From Rosistilla carotiformis (lineage in GTDB: Bacteria > Planctomycetota > Planctomycetia > Pirellulales > Pirellulaceae): a stretch of DNA of 64,000 nt. The DNA lies in assembly GCF_007753095.1 (NCBI RefSeq), contig NZ_CP036348.1, positions 3,348,001 through 3,412,000 on the forward strand. The letters are read 5' to 3'. The notes beneath the pieces were generated by a model that saw only the letters and a program-made list of their open reading frames with translations, was not told where the DNA came from and ran no database searches. Positions 29,061-38,446 of this stretch are shown in pieces; position 1 is the stretch's first letter; each line of letters begins with the position of its first letter. The translations under genes and the position numbers were made by a program.

Positions 29061-32000
29061 ATGAGAATGTACCTCCCTAAGCCCTTTCAACGCCGCACGC
29101 AATGTTTCGTCATCGTTCTGATGACTCTGGGAATGTTGTGCTGTAGGGCGAGCGTTGCGGCTCCAGTCGATTTCGTTACTCAGATCGCGCCGATTCTTCA
29201 GCAGCATTGCGTTCACTGTCACAACGAAACGCGGAAGAGTGGCGAGCTGTCGCTTGCGTTTGGCAAAGATCTCTTGAGTTTGGAGTTCGTCGTTCCGGGC
29301 GAGCCGCAGAACAGCCATCTGATCGACACGGTCACTGCCGAAGCGGGCGAGTCGCCTTCGATGCCGGAGGAGGGTAGTCCGCTAAGCGAAGACCAGGTGT
29401 CGACGATTCGTCAGTGGATCGCCGAGGGGGCGAAGTGGCCCGAAGGTTTTGAAGTCCAGCCGAAGCCGAAAGCGGACGGTTCGTGGTGGTCGCTTCAGCC
29501 GGTTGCCGACGTGTCGCTTCCCGATCCGCAGCCGGGCGGTTCTTCGCATCCCATCGATCGATTCATTCAACGGCGGCTGAAGCAAGAGCAGCTTTCGCCG
29601 TCGCCACAAGCCGATCGTCGGACCCTAATTCGTCGCCTCTATTACGATCTGATCGGATTGCCTCCCACACCCGAAGCGGTTGCGGCGTTTGTGGCCCATC
29701 CCGATCCGAAAGTGTATGAAAAGCTTGTCGACCAGTTGTTGGAGTCGGATCACTTTGGCGAACGCTGGGCAAGGCATTGGTTGGACATTGCGCACTACGC
29801 CGACACGCATGGGTTCGAGCGGGACAAACTGCGTGACAATGCGTGGAGATACCGCGACTACGTCATCCGTGCGTTCAATGACGACAAGCCTTACGATCGG
29901 TTTCTGCGGGAACAAATCGCGGGAGATTTGATCGCTCCGGACGCTCCCGATTCGGTGATCGCGACGGGCTTCCTCGCAGCGGGACCTTGGGATTATGTAG
30001 GCCAAGTCGAAGCGAAGAGTCCCATTTTGCGGCGGGCTGCTCGAGCACTCGATCTGGACGACATGGTCACTCAGGTGATGACATCGACGATGGCGATGAC
30101 GGTGAATTGCGCGCGTTGTCACGATCACAAACTCGATCCGATCACGCAACGGGAGTATTACCAACTGACCGCTGTTTTCGCGGGACTCTCGCGAAAGGAT
30201 CGCGTTGTCAGTCATGCCGCCCAATCGGACTATGAATCGAACAAGGCACGCCTGGAGAAGTCGATCGCGGACCTGCAAACCGAGATCACACAACTGCAGG
30301 GGCAGGGCGTTGATCTGGCCGATATCGTTGGCGGTGGCAATGGATATGGAAGCGGTAAAAAGGGGCGAGGGATCGATCCCCGGAAAGGCTTAGTACAAGA
30401 GGCGTCGGCCAGCAGTTTGAGCGACGTGCGGTCGGGCCACTTCGCCGCCAGCGACAACCCGTTTGTCGACGGCGTCTTCATTCCGGCGTCGTTGAAAACG
30501 CAAATCAGTTCGACAGGCGTGTTTGTGTCGGAGCTACCGACTAACAGCGGCAATGCGTGGGATGCGATTCGCCATGGCCCGGTGACCAGCCAGTTTTCAA
30601 GCACGTTGGGAAGCACCGACTACAACGCCGACGGGCATTCGATGATCGGGCTGCATGCGAACGCTGGGATCACGTTTGATTTAGATGCGATTCGCGACGC
30701 GTTGATACAGGGCAAGACAGAAGCGACGAAGATTGATGGCTTTGAGTTTTCAACCACCGTCGGTTACGGCGGGCGAACGGTCGAACCGAGTGCTGAGTTC
30801 CACATCCTGTTCGACGGCGAATTGATTCTCCGCAAGCGAATCGGTCGCAACGACGTCGTTCACGTTTCGCGGCCGATCCCATCGAGCACGCGTTTCCTGA
30901 CGTTGATCTCAACCGACGGCGGGAATGGATATGGGCACGATCAGGTGAGTTTTGGCGATCCACGCATTCGGTCGGTTGCGGCAACGGAGATTGCGGATCA
31001 AAAGCGAGAACAAATCGATCGGCTTCGTGCTCAAGTTAGTGAGTTGGAATCGGAACTGAAGTCGCTTGTTGCTCCGCCGGTCTTCTTTGGCGTCGCCTCG
31101 CAAAATCCGCCGGCCGTGCATGTCCTCTCACGCGGCGATCCCGAATCGCCGGGAGAAGCGGTTTCGCCGGGCGGTTTGAGTTGGTCGAAGGTACCGCGGG
31201 AGTTTGGCGATGCCGCAACAAGTGATAAGGAACGACGGTTGGCCATCGCCGACTGGATCGTCGATCCCCAAAACCCACTGACGGCGCGGGTGATCGTGAA
31301 TCGGTTGTGGCACTGGCACTTCGGATCGGGGATCGTCGATACGCCCAGCGATTTTGGATTTGGTGGTTCGTTGCCGACGCATCCGGATCTACTGGACTGG
31401 TTGGCCAGCGAATTGGTTCGACAGAAGTGGTCGCTCAAGGCGATCCATCGACTGATCGTGACTTCGCAAACCTATCAACAGGTGAGCCGTCAACGCGCGG
31501 GGGCAATCGAACCAGGCGAGAAGGATCCTTCGATGATCGATGCTGACAACAAACTGTTGTGGCGAATGAATGGACGGCGGTTGGAAGCCGAAGCGGTTCG
31601 CGATTCGGTCTTGGCGATCAGCGGCAAGTTGAACGCTGAGATGTACGGTCCCGGTTTTCGTGACTTCGATTACCAGGAAGCGTATGCGCCGATCTATACC
31701 TACAAGACGGCGGACGCTCCCGAATTGTGGCGTCGCAGCGTCTATCGCTTCACCGTGCGGACGACCCCTTCGTCGTTCATGACCGCGTTGGACTGTCCCG
31801 ATCCGGCCAACTTCACTCCCAAACGCAATGTCACAACGACGGCGCTTCAATCTCTGGCGATGTTCAACAACGATTTTATGTTGCGACAGTCGCGCTACCT
31901 GGCCGATCGGATCGCGGCCGACTCGGACCAGGTCGACAACCAAATCGAACTTGCCTTTCAGTTGGTGCTCGTCCGTTCGCCGTCGACGAAAGAGCTGCAG

Positions 32001-32087
32001 GGAGCGCGTGAATTGGTTCAACAGTTTGGCTTGCTGCATTTGTGTCGTGCGTTGTTGAACGCGAACGAATTTGTCAATTTGGACTAA
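29061..32087 (+). CDS. Planctomycete cytochrome C (PSCyt1) / DUF1549 / DUF1553 protein
   Basis: The 1008 aa exported protein has a signal peptide with hydrophobic core I-V-L-M-T-L-G-M-L-C-C ending near V-A-A-P-V. A heme motif C-V-H-C-H lies near residue 52; then DUF1549 (R-W-A-R-H-W-L-D-I-A-H-Y-A-D near 245), a middle region with a Gly-rich turn (G-G-G-N-G-Y-G-S-G near 425) followed by a lectin-like segment, a short coiled coil near 650, and DUF1553 (about 690-980). ATG 29061 is chosen over GTG 28995, which overlaps the lipoprotein stop and would place extra basic sequence before the signal peptide. It appears co-transcribed with the DUF1501 gene 18 bases downstream. Function unknown; periplasmic redox or polysaccharide roles have been suggested for the family but not shown here. 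Confidence 0.9.
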   Translation: MRMYLPKPFQRRTQCFVIVLMTLGMLCCRASVAAPVDFVTQIAPILQQHCVHCHNETRKSGELSLAFGKDLLSLEFVVPGEPQNSHLIDTVTAEAGESPSMPEEGSPLSEDQVSTIRQWIAEGAKWPEGFEVQPKPKADGSWWSLQPVADVSLPDPQPGGSSHPIDRFIQRRLKQEQLSPSPQADRRTLIRRLYYDLIGLPPTPEAVAAFVAHPDPKVYEKLVDQLLESDHFGERWARHWLDIAHYADTHGFERDKLRDNAWRYRDYVIRAFNDDKPYDRFLREQIAGDLIAPDAPDSVIATGFLAAGPWDYVGQVEAKSPILRRAARALDLDDMVTQVMTSTMAMTVNCARCHDHKLDPITQREYYQLTAVFAGLSRKDRVVSHAAQSDYESNKARLEKSIADLQTEITQLQGQGVDLADIVGGGNGYGSGKKGRGIDPRKGLVQEASASSLSDVRSGHFAASDNPFVDGVFIPASLKTQISSTGVFVSELPTNSGNAWDAIRHGPVTSQFSSTLGSTDYNADGHSMIGLHANAGITFDLDAIRDALIQGKTEATKIDGFEFSTTVGYGGRTVEPSAEFHILFDGELILRKRIGRNDVVHVSRPIPSSTRFLTLISTDGGNGYGHDQVSFGDPRIRSVAATEIADQKREQIDRLRAQVSELESELKSLVAPPVFFGVASQNPPAVHVLSRGDPESPGEAVSPGGLSWSKVPREFGDAATSDKERRLAIADWIVDPQNPLTARVIVNRLWHWHFGSGIVDTPSDFGFGGSLPTHPDLLDWLASELVRQKWSLKAIHRLIVTSQTYQQVSRQRAGAIEPGEKDPSMIDADNKLLWRMNGRRLEAEAVRDSVLAISGKLNAEMYGPGFRDFDYQEAYAPIYTYKTADAPELWRRSVYRFTVRTTPSSFMTALDCPDPANFTPKRNVTTTALQSLAMFNNDFMLRQSRYLADRIAADSDQVDNQIELAFQLVLVRSPSTKELQGARELVQQFGLLHLCRALLNANEFVNLD

Positions 32088-32105
32088 CAGGATTCGAGAA
32101 ACATC

Positions 32106-33536
32106 GTGCAAACATTCAATCGACGTCAGGTATTGCAAACCGCTGGCGGCGGACTCGGCTGGCTTGCGTTGCAGTCGATGTTCCACCAGCAGGACGCGGT
32201 CGCTTCGGGAACGAAGCGGCTTGATCATCCGGCCCGCGCGAAAGCCGTGATCCAGATCTTTTGTCCCGGCGGGATGAGTCAGGTCGATACGTTTGACTAC
32301 AAGCCCGAGTTGGAAAAGCGTTCGGGGAAGCCGTTTGATCCCGATGGCAAGCTGCAGTTTTTTGCTTCGAAGCCAGGCAATTGCCAATCGAGTTTTTGGG
32401 ATTTCAAGCAGCATGGCGAATCGGGGCTGTGGGTCTCCGATTTGTTTCCCAAGCTCGCGAAACAGGTTGACGATCTGGCGTTCATCTATTCGATGCAAAG
32501 CAAGACCGCGTTGCACGGGCCCGCTTGTTTTATGATGAACACCGGATTCACGCTGCCCGGATTTCCCAGCATGGGATCGTGGGTGACGTACGGGCTGGGA
32601 AGCGAAAGCGAAGACCTGCCCGCGTTTGTTGTGCTGCCCGATCCGAAGGGCTTGCCGCCTGGCGGGATCATCAACTGGGGCGCTGGCTTTCTGCCGGCGG
32701 TCCATCAAGCGACGACGTTGGATTCGCGTGCCGGACAGCAACCGATCAACGATCTGTTTCCGCCAAAGGATTTTGCCGAAGTCGATCGAGCTTCGGATCA
32801 GGCGGGGCTCGATTTTCTACAGACGCTCAACCGCGAACATCTTGCCCAGCGTCAGGGGGACACCGATCTCGAGGCACGCATGTCCGCCTATGAACTGGCG
32901 GCGCGGCTTCAATTGAGTGCCCCTGAGTTATCCGATCTGTCGGGTGAATCCGCGGCGACGCAGGAAATGTACGGAATGAACGATGAGACGACCGGTGACT
33001 TCGGGCGCCAGTGTCTGCTGGCTCGCCGATTGGTGGAACGCGGCGTGCGATTCGTTCAACTGTATTGTGGCGCGGAGAACACGACGGCCAAAAAGATTCG
33101 TCCCAACTGGGATTCGCACGAGGATGTCGTACGGGACCACGGGCATTGGGGGCGTGTTCTCGACACGGGAGCCTCGGCGTTGCTTGCCGATCTGAAACGA
33201 AGCGGTTTGTTGGATGAAACGCTTGTGATCTGCACGACGGAATTTGGCCGGCAACCGGCCGCTCAAGGAGCCTCCGCCGCAGGACGGGATCACAATGCCG
33301 GTGCATTCACGGCGTGGTTAGCGGGAGGCGGGATAAAAGGCGGAGTCGGTTATGGCGCGACCGATGAACTCGGTTTCAAGGCGGTCGAAAAGCCGACTTA
33401 CTGCTACGATCTTCACGCGACAGCACTGCATCTGCTCGGCATCGATCACACCAAGCTGTCGTTCTATCACAACGGCATCCAGCGGCGGCTGACCGACGTG
33501 CACGGGCATGTCATTCCCGCGATCCTCCGCAGCTGA
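32106..33536 (+). CDS. DUF1501 domain protein, Tat-exported
   Basis: The 476 aa product starts at GTG 32106 with F-N-R-R-Q-V-L-Q-T-A-G-G-G, a twin-arginine-type signal, and a weak hydrophobic stretch to Q-D-A-V-A-S. DUF1501 marks follow: I-Q-I-F-C-P-G-G-M-S-Q-V-D-T-F-D near 45, M-M-N-T-G-F near 143, C-T-T-E-F-G-R-Q-P near 378 and D-L-H-A-T-A-L-H-L-L near 440. It lies 18 bases after the PSCyt1/DUF1553 gene and should be its export partner. The usual E-F-G-R-T-P reads E-F-G-R-Q-P here, a small departure from the other two copies in the window. Confidence 0.92.
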   Translation: MQTFNRRQVLQTAGGGLGWLALQSMFHQQDAVASGTKRLDHPARAKAVIQIFCPGGMSQVDTFDYKPELEKRSGKPFDPDGKLQFFASKPGNCQSSFWDFKQHGESGLWVSDLFPKLAKQVDDLAFIYSMQSKTALHGPACFMMNTGFTLPGFPSMGSWVTYGLGSESEDLPAFVVLPDPKGLPPGGIINWGAGFLPAVHQATTLDSRAGQQPINDLFPPKDFAEVDRASDQAGLDFLQTLNREHLAQRQGDTDLEARMSAYELAARLQLSAPELSDLSGESAATQEMYGMNDETTGDFGRQCLLARRLVERGVRFVQLYCGAENTTAKKIRPNWDSHEDVVRDHGHWGRVLDTGASALLADLKRSGLLDETLVICTTEFGRQPAAQGASAAGRDHNAGAFTAWLAGGGIKGGVGYGATDELGFKAVEKPTYCYDLHATALHLLGIDHTKLSFYHNGIQRRLTDVHGHVIPAILRS

Positions 33537-33641
33537 TCGCGTAGGCAACGTGAAACGGCTGGCGACCATTGAGGTGCATGCCACGGCAATCGTCTCGTAC
33601 TTGCTCGCTAAGCGGCAGACCAACTCCCGCTTTCGGCCGGT

Positions 33642-34961
33642 TTAAAAACGGTTGAGACGGTACGGATGGGGATCGATATGAGGCGTTTGATCCGTCACCA
33701 TTTCGGAGATCAATTTGCCGGTCGCGGTCGCCATCGAAAGCCCCAGCATGCCGTGACCGGCGGCCAACCAGACGTTGCCATGTCGCGGAACACGGCCGAC
33801 CATGGGAAGTTCGTCGCAGCTCATCGGACGCCAGCCGGTCCATTGTTCGACGACGGGATTGGAGATGGGATCGCGCAGGTAGAGCTTCGCCGAATCGGTC
33901 AGCAGTTGCAGCCGTTCCTTTCGCAGCGATGCATCATATCCTGCGAATTCCATCGTCGAACCGATTCGCAGCGCGGTCGCGGTGGGAGTGATTCCCACGC
34001 GATGGTCTTCGAACAGCATCGGATATTTGGGACAGACCTCGGGGCGTTGCATCGTGATCGAATAACCTTTGCCTGGCTCCACGGGAATGCGTGCTTTCAG
34101 CTTTTGTTGGATCATCCGCGACCATGCTCCAGTGGCGAAGACCACCTGCTCGGCTTCGATGCGACCTTGGCTGGTTTGGATGGCATTCGTCTTGGAGCCG
34201 GTCGATTCGAGGTCGAAGAATTCGCAATTGTCGCGGATTTCCACCCGCTTCTCCTCTAGCAATCGTCGCCATGATTTCATCAGCAGATGGGGGCGTAGAT
34301 GGGCGTCCCCTTCATACATCCACGCACCACATGCAAACTCTTTCAGCGCCGGTTCACGTCGCAGGAGTTCGTCCTGTTCGAGCCGTTCAAAGCTTTCACC
34401 AAACTCGTCGATCATCAATTGGTTCGTCGCCTCAAAGGACTCAAAATGCTTGCGGTCGCTGTTGACGAACATCAAGCCGATCGATTCCCATTCGCAGTCA
34501 CCGAGCTGACCGTCGTCGATCATCGACTGGTATAACTTCCGCGATGAACGAAGCAGCGCGTGCCGCGCATGCCCCGCTTCGATCATGTTGGCGTGATTGC
34601 ACCGCGTGGCGAACTTATAGAACCACCACCACATCTTTGGATCGATCCGGGCGCGGATCTTAAATGGGGAGTTTCGTGCGAAGAGCGTCTTCAGCGACGC
34701 ACCCACCGCGCCAGGTCTGCAAAGCGGAAGGATATGACTCGGGGAAACGTAGCCGCAATTGCCGTGCGAACAGGCGCTGCCAAAGACGCCTTGATCGATA
34801 ACGATCACTCGGCTTCCCGCGTTTGCGAGATAGTAAGCGCAGGCAGCACCAACGACACCACCACCCACAACCACGATCGGCTTTTCCCCTGTGCCAACCG
34901 CTGAAAAATCCTGTGGGGCAGATAGGGGCGGTGCGTTTTTCGAATTCGACTCGGGAAGCAT
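33642..34961 (-). CDS. FAD-dependent oxidoreductase, D-amino-acid dehydrogenase (DadA-like) family
   Basis: The 439 aa product has the FAD-binding dinucleotide fold I-V-V-V-G-G-G-V-V-G-A-A-C-A-Y-Y-L at about 29-45 and a DAO-family body. The region D-Q-G-V-F-G-S-A-C-S-H-G-N-C-G-Y matches DadA-type enzymes, and the C-terminal G-W-R-P-M-S-C-D-E-L-P-M-V-G plus G-H-G-M-L-G-L-S-M-A-x-A-T-G is the second FAD contact. It should oxidise a D-amino acid or proline-like amine to the keto acid, passing electrons to a quinone. The 28-residue N-terminal extension before the fold is polar and not a signal. It is divergent from the D-Ala-D-Ala carboxypeptidase gene, which releases D-alanine: a plausible functional link, but only an inference. 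Confidence 0.9.
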   Translation of the reverse strand: MLPESNSKNAPPLSAPQDFSAVGTGEKPIVVVGGGVVGAACAYYLANAGSRVIVIDQGVFGSACSHGNCGYVSPSHILPLCRPGAVGASLKTLFARNSPFKIRARIDPKMWWWFYKFATRCNHANMIEAGHARHALLRSSRKLYQSMIDDGQLGDCEWESIGLMFVNSDRKHFESFEATNQLMIDEFGESFERLEQDELLRREPALKEFACGAWMYEGDAHLRPHLLMKSWRRLLEEKRVEIRDNCEFFDLESTGSKTNAIQTSQGRIEAEQVVFATGAWSRMIQQKLKARIPVEPGKGYSITMQRPEVCPKYPMLFEDHRVGITPTATALRIGSTMEFAGYDASLRKERLQLLTDSAKLYLRDPISNPVVEQWTGWRPMSCDELPMVGRVPRHGNVWLAAGHGMLGLSMATATGKLISEMVTDQTPHIDPHPYRLNRF

Positions 34962-35693
34962 CGCTTAGTAGACCTTTGAGCAAAACGGAAGTGGATACGT
35001 GGATGATTTTGTTCGCTGCGTCGAGAAGTAACAATACGCTCGCGCGTAATTTGATGGGGCTGGTTCCCAACGCACCTTCAGCGACCATGGCTTGGTGTCG
35101 CAACATCGCACTATGCTCACCGCCACTCCAGTGGGGGGGCATCCGCAACCGGCCAACGCCATCGCGAGGCGAGGTCCCCAGAGAGCATCGTGCTGCCGGA
35201 GCGAAAGGAACGATCGAATTGCCCACGTCGCGTTCCCTGCGGTCGTACGTTCGAACGAAAACAGCGATCGATGGCGAGACATAGGTTACGGAGATCCCGT
35301 CACTGGAATTCGCTGACTGCGGAGCGGAAGGAGGAACGTGCACGCTTGCATTGGTTCGGTCACCGTCCCTAAGCCTAAGCGATTTCTCGCCGCTGCCAAT
35401 TATGTTGCGCAATGTGTCAGTTGTTTTGCGCAATAAGGCATTTTCGCATATCGGTTGACCAAACTAATTTGGTGCGGTGGCTTGGAGGGAAATGCAGTGC
35501 GGCGCCGTCGTGTACGATGGGACACGAGGTTGAAACGTAAGCCGTACGGAGGCTCTGCCGGCCATCTATTGAAGTTGGGTGGTTTCAAGTTGCCGCAGCC
35601 TGCACTGCCTCAGCGGCAATGATGTGTCAACCTTGCAACGCGTTCGGTGTGACCGATTTGCTTCGATCAATCGATAGGAATTTTGGAAGACAC
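34962..35693. other. Long divergent intergenic region
   Basis: This 732-base gap separates the DadA-like gene (minus) from the carboxypeptidase gene (plus). I found no gene in it. Its right part contains the palindromic sites listed separately (35405-35472). The left part is GC-rich and shows no motif I recognise. Confidence 0.5.
35405..35472. promoter_or_regulatory. Putative operator: paired TTGCGCAA palindromes plus CCAAA-N4-TTTGG
   Basis: Two perfect 8-base palindromes TTGCGCAA occur at 35405-35412 and 35426-35433, exactly 21 bases (two helical turns) apart. A third inverted repeat, CCAAA-CTAA-TTTGG, lies at 35459-35472. They sit about 220-290 bases before the carboxypeptidase start. Helical phasing of identical palindromes is typical of cooperative regulator binding, but no regulator is identified. 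Confidence 0.45.
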
Positions 35694-36629
35694 ATGCTAC
35701 CTCCCTATTTTGCCTCGCGAGCCTTGGTCGGAACGACAGCGTCCCTGTTCCTCTGCGTCGTGGCGGTCGTTGCGAGCGATCCGGTTGCTGACGCTCCGAA
35801 ACAATCCCCCGATCCACTCGAAGGGCCACCGTTCGTCACTTGCAAAGCGTGGATCATCGCCGATGCCGATACCGGCGAAATCTTGGCGGGCGACAATCAG
35901 GACGACGAACGCAATCCCGCCAGCATTACGAAGATCATGACCGCCTTGGTTGTTTTGAAGCTCGCCGAGAAGTCGCCCGAGGTCTGGGAAGAAATGATTA
36001 CGTTTTCCGAGAGAGCTGATGAGACGCCTGGTTCGTCCTGCTGGCTAAAAACGGGAGAGCGTTTGCCGGTCGAAGAGTTGATCTACGGGCTGCTGCTCCC
36101 CTCGGGCAATGATGCATCGGTTGCGATTGCCGAACACTTTGGCCCCAGGTTGGCTCAGGGAAAGGAGACTGGCTACGACGCATTTATCCGAACCATGTGC
36201 GAGACGGCTCAGCAACTTGGGATGGAGCGGACGCGCTATGGCAATCCCCATGGGCTCACCGAAGAGGGACATCTCACAACGGCCGCCGACATGGTCAAAC
36301 TGACCCGCGAGGCGATGAAGTACGAGAAGTTCCGTGAAACCGTGGCGACGCGACGACATTCGACGACCGTACAGACGCCCGATGGGAACGATCGGAACGT
36401 CACCTGGAACAACACCAATCGCTTGCTGAAGCAGGAAGGTTATTTGGGGGTGAAGACAGGAACCACCCGCGCCGCGGGAGCGTGTTTGGTTTCGGCGGCT
36501 CAACGGAACGAGAGACGCCTTATCATGGTCGTGCTCGGTTCGTCTAGCAGCGATGCACGCTATGCCGATGCACGCAACTTGTACCGCTGGATGTGGAAAC
36601 GGCTCGCCGCGGATAGTGCGGATGACTGA
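35694..36629 (+). CDS. D-alanyl-D-alanine carboxypeptidase (S11 family)
   Basis: This penicillin-binding serine peptidase trims the terminal D-Ala of peptidoglycan stem peptides in the periplasm. The 311 aa product has a signal-like segment (A-L-V-G-T-T-A-S-L-F-L-C-V-V-A-V-V-A-S), then the three active-site motifs: S-I-T-K (about 80, SxxK), S-G-N (about 138, SxN) and K-T-G-T-T (about 248, KTG). The C-terminal membrane-anchoring domain of DacA/PBP5 is absent, as in shorter DacF/DacD-like proteins. ATG 35694 is chosen for GGAAGA 3 bases upstream and a proper signal peptide; the frame also stays open to 35619. Its presence agrees with planctomycetes having peptidoglycan. Confidence 0.92.
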   Translation: MLPPYFASRALVGTTASLFLCVVAVVASDPVADAPKQSPDPLEGPPFVTCKAWIIADADTGEILAGDNQDDERNPASITKIMTALVVLKLAEKSPEVWEEMITFSERADETPGSSCWLKTGERLPVEELIYGLLLPSGNDASVAIAEHFGPRLAQGKETGYDAFIRTMCETAQQLGMERTRYGNPHGLTEEGHLTTAADMVKLTREAMKYEKFRETVATRRHSTTVQTPDGNDRNVTWNNTNRLLKQEGYLGVKTGTTRAAGACLVSAAQRNERRLIMVVLGSSSSDARYADARNLYRWMWKRLAADSADD

Positions 36630-36863
36630 TGCCAGCGCCTGGCCTCGAAAGGATTGGTTTGGTTTGCGTCGAAATGTTTGCGGTCGGCAACACCAGAAAG
36701 TGCCTCGGTCGATCCCTGTTGAGCCGACCGAAAAGGTTCGGTGCTTTGCCCCGGTCGATAGTATTGTTGATTCGTAATCGCTGTTGCGTTGGTGTGAAAG
36801 TTTCGGCTTGAAAAAGTGATGTTCTGTTCGACTCAATTAGTTTATGACCCTCGGAGGCATGTC

Positions 36864-38111
36864 GTGAAATCCATCTACCGCGTCATTTTGGGAATGGTGG
36901 TTCCCGTAATAGGGACGGTGATTGTCGCCGCGGCCAACGCGGATGAGCCTAGGGAGTCGCCGGGGATGCAGATCACAGAAAAGGCAAGGGAAATCCATGC
37001 CAAGAGTATCGTGATCGACGGTCACAACGATCTTCCTTGGAAGATACGGACCGACAGCGATTCCGCGTTTCAGATTCTCGACATCGCAAAGTCGCAGCCG
37101 CAATTGCACACCGATATCCCGCGTCTGAAAGCAGGCGGGGTGGGAGCCCAGTTTTGGTCGGTTTGGGTGCCGGTCCGACTCGGGTATGACGGGGTGGCAT
37201 TTTTAACGACGGTCGAACAAATCGAATTGGTCAAAAAGATGGTGGCAACGTATCCCGACCATTTTGCTTCGGCGACAACGGTCGCGGATATCCGCCGGAT
37301 CCATGGGGAAGGGAAGATCGCGTCGTTGATTGGTGTCGAAGGAGGGCATTGTATCGAGAATTCGATCAGTAATTTGAATCATCTGTTTGAACTCGGAGCC
37401 CGTTACATGACGCTGACCCATTCGGACAGCCTCGATTGGGCTGACTCTTCGACCGACAAGCCGAAGGCAAATGGTTTAAGTCCATTCGGCAATGAGGTCG
37501 TTCGGCGGATGAATCAGTTAGGAATGATGGTCGATATCTCGCATGTCTCGCCAGGAACGATGCATGCAGTACTCGATACAAGCCAAGCACCCGTGATCTT
37601 TTCTCATTCATCGGCTCGCGCCGTCGCCGATTCTCCACGCAACGTTCCGGACGATGTGTTGAAACGAATCCCTGAAAAGGATGGCGTCGTGATGGTCAAC
37701 TACTTCTCAGCCTTTGTTGTTCCCGAAGCGGTTAAAGTCTATCACGCGGGTTTGGATTACCGTCGTGAGTTGGCGAAAGATCACAGTCCGGCCGAAGTTT
37801 CGGCATTGTATAAGGTATGGAAAAGCAAGAACCCCATGCCGCCGGGTGATATCGATGATGTGTTGGATCACATCGACCACCTCGTCAAGGTCGCCGGTTG
37901 GCAACATGTTGGGATTGGGTCTGATTTTGATGGGATCAGTGCGGTACCCGTTGGTTTGGAAGACGTCAGCACCTACCCTGCCATCACGCAGGGACTGCTC
38001 GATCGCGATTACACCGAGGAACAGATCCAGGGGATCCTGGGAGAGAATCTGCTTCGAGTGATGGAAAAAGTGGAAGCGACGGCGACAGAGCTGCGGCCGA
38101 CAACGAAGTAA
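36864..38111 (+). CDS. Membrane dipeptidase (peptidase family M19)
   Basis: The 415 aa zinc dipeptidase is related to renal dipeptidase. The metal site is visible: D-G-H-N-D-L-P near 54-60, E-G-G-H near 163, H-V-S near 222, S-H-S-S-A near 244 and G-S-D-F-D-G near 352. The N-terminus I-Y-R-V-I-L-G-M-V-V-P-V-I-G-T-V-I-V-A-A-A-N-A is a signal peptide, so it acts in the periplasm or outside. GTG 36864 is chosen because CGGAGG lies 5 bases before it (36853-36858) and gives a clean signal peptide; an in-frame ATG at 36816 is possible. It follows the D,D-carboxypeptidase on the same strand after 234 bases, so a joint role in cell-wall peptide turnover is reasonable. Confidence 0.92.
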   Translation: MKSIYRVILGMVVPVIGTVIVAAANADEPRESPGMQITEKAREIHAKSIVIDGHNDLPWKIRTDSDSAFQILDIAKSQPQLHTDIPRLKAGGVGAQFWSVWVPVRLGYDGVAFLTTVEQIELVKKMVATYPDHFASATTVADIRRIHGEGKIASLIGVEGGHCIENSISNLNHLFELGARYMTLTHSDSLDWADSSTDKPKANGLSPFGNEVVRRMNQLGMMVDISHVSPGTMHAVLDTSQAPVIFSHSSARAVADSPRNVPDDVLKRIPEKDGVVMVNYFSAFVVPEAVKVYHAGLDYRRELAKDHSPAEVSALYKVWKSKNPMPPGDIDDVLDHIDHLVKVAGWQHVGIGSDFDGISAVPVGLEDVSTYPAITQGLLDRDYTEEQIQGILGENLLRVMEKVEATATELRPTTK

Positions 38112-38157
38112 AAACGCAATCTCTCAAGTTGGATCCCTTGGGAATTCTAGAAGGTAG

Positions 38158-38188
38158 CCGGTGGTTTGAGCGGAGCGGACACCACCGG
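38158..38188. repeat. Single planctomycete-type palindromic repeat
   Basis: CCGGTGGT and ACCACCGG flank a 15-base GC-rich loop. The stem core resembles that of the clustered repeats at 18351-18745, but the loop differs. It lies 46 bases after the M19 peptidase stop and may double as a transcript end. The remaining bases of the 335-base gap to 38446 show no gene. Confidence 0.55.
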
Positions 38189-38446
38189 TTGCAATACCGC
38201 AATCAAACGCCGTCCCCGGCAGTGGGCAAGAACGGTCTGCAATCCATTCGGGGTTTCCTTCACGCTTCAAATACCTGGTACATTCGCCCATATCAGCTCT
38301 CGAATTCTGGAATTGCGTGTTATGGCAAACACATCGATACCAGATCTGGGGCTGCCCCTCAAATAGCGACAATCCTCCGTACGTAGGCCGTCGAGTCTTC
38401 GTTGTAAGGAAAATTGTCCCCCGCCTGATCGACTCCTGGAGATATC

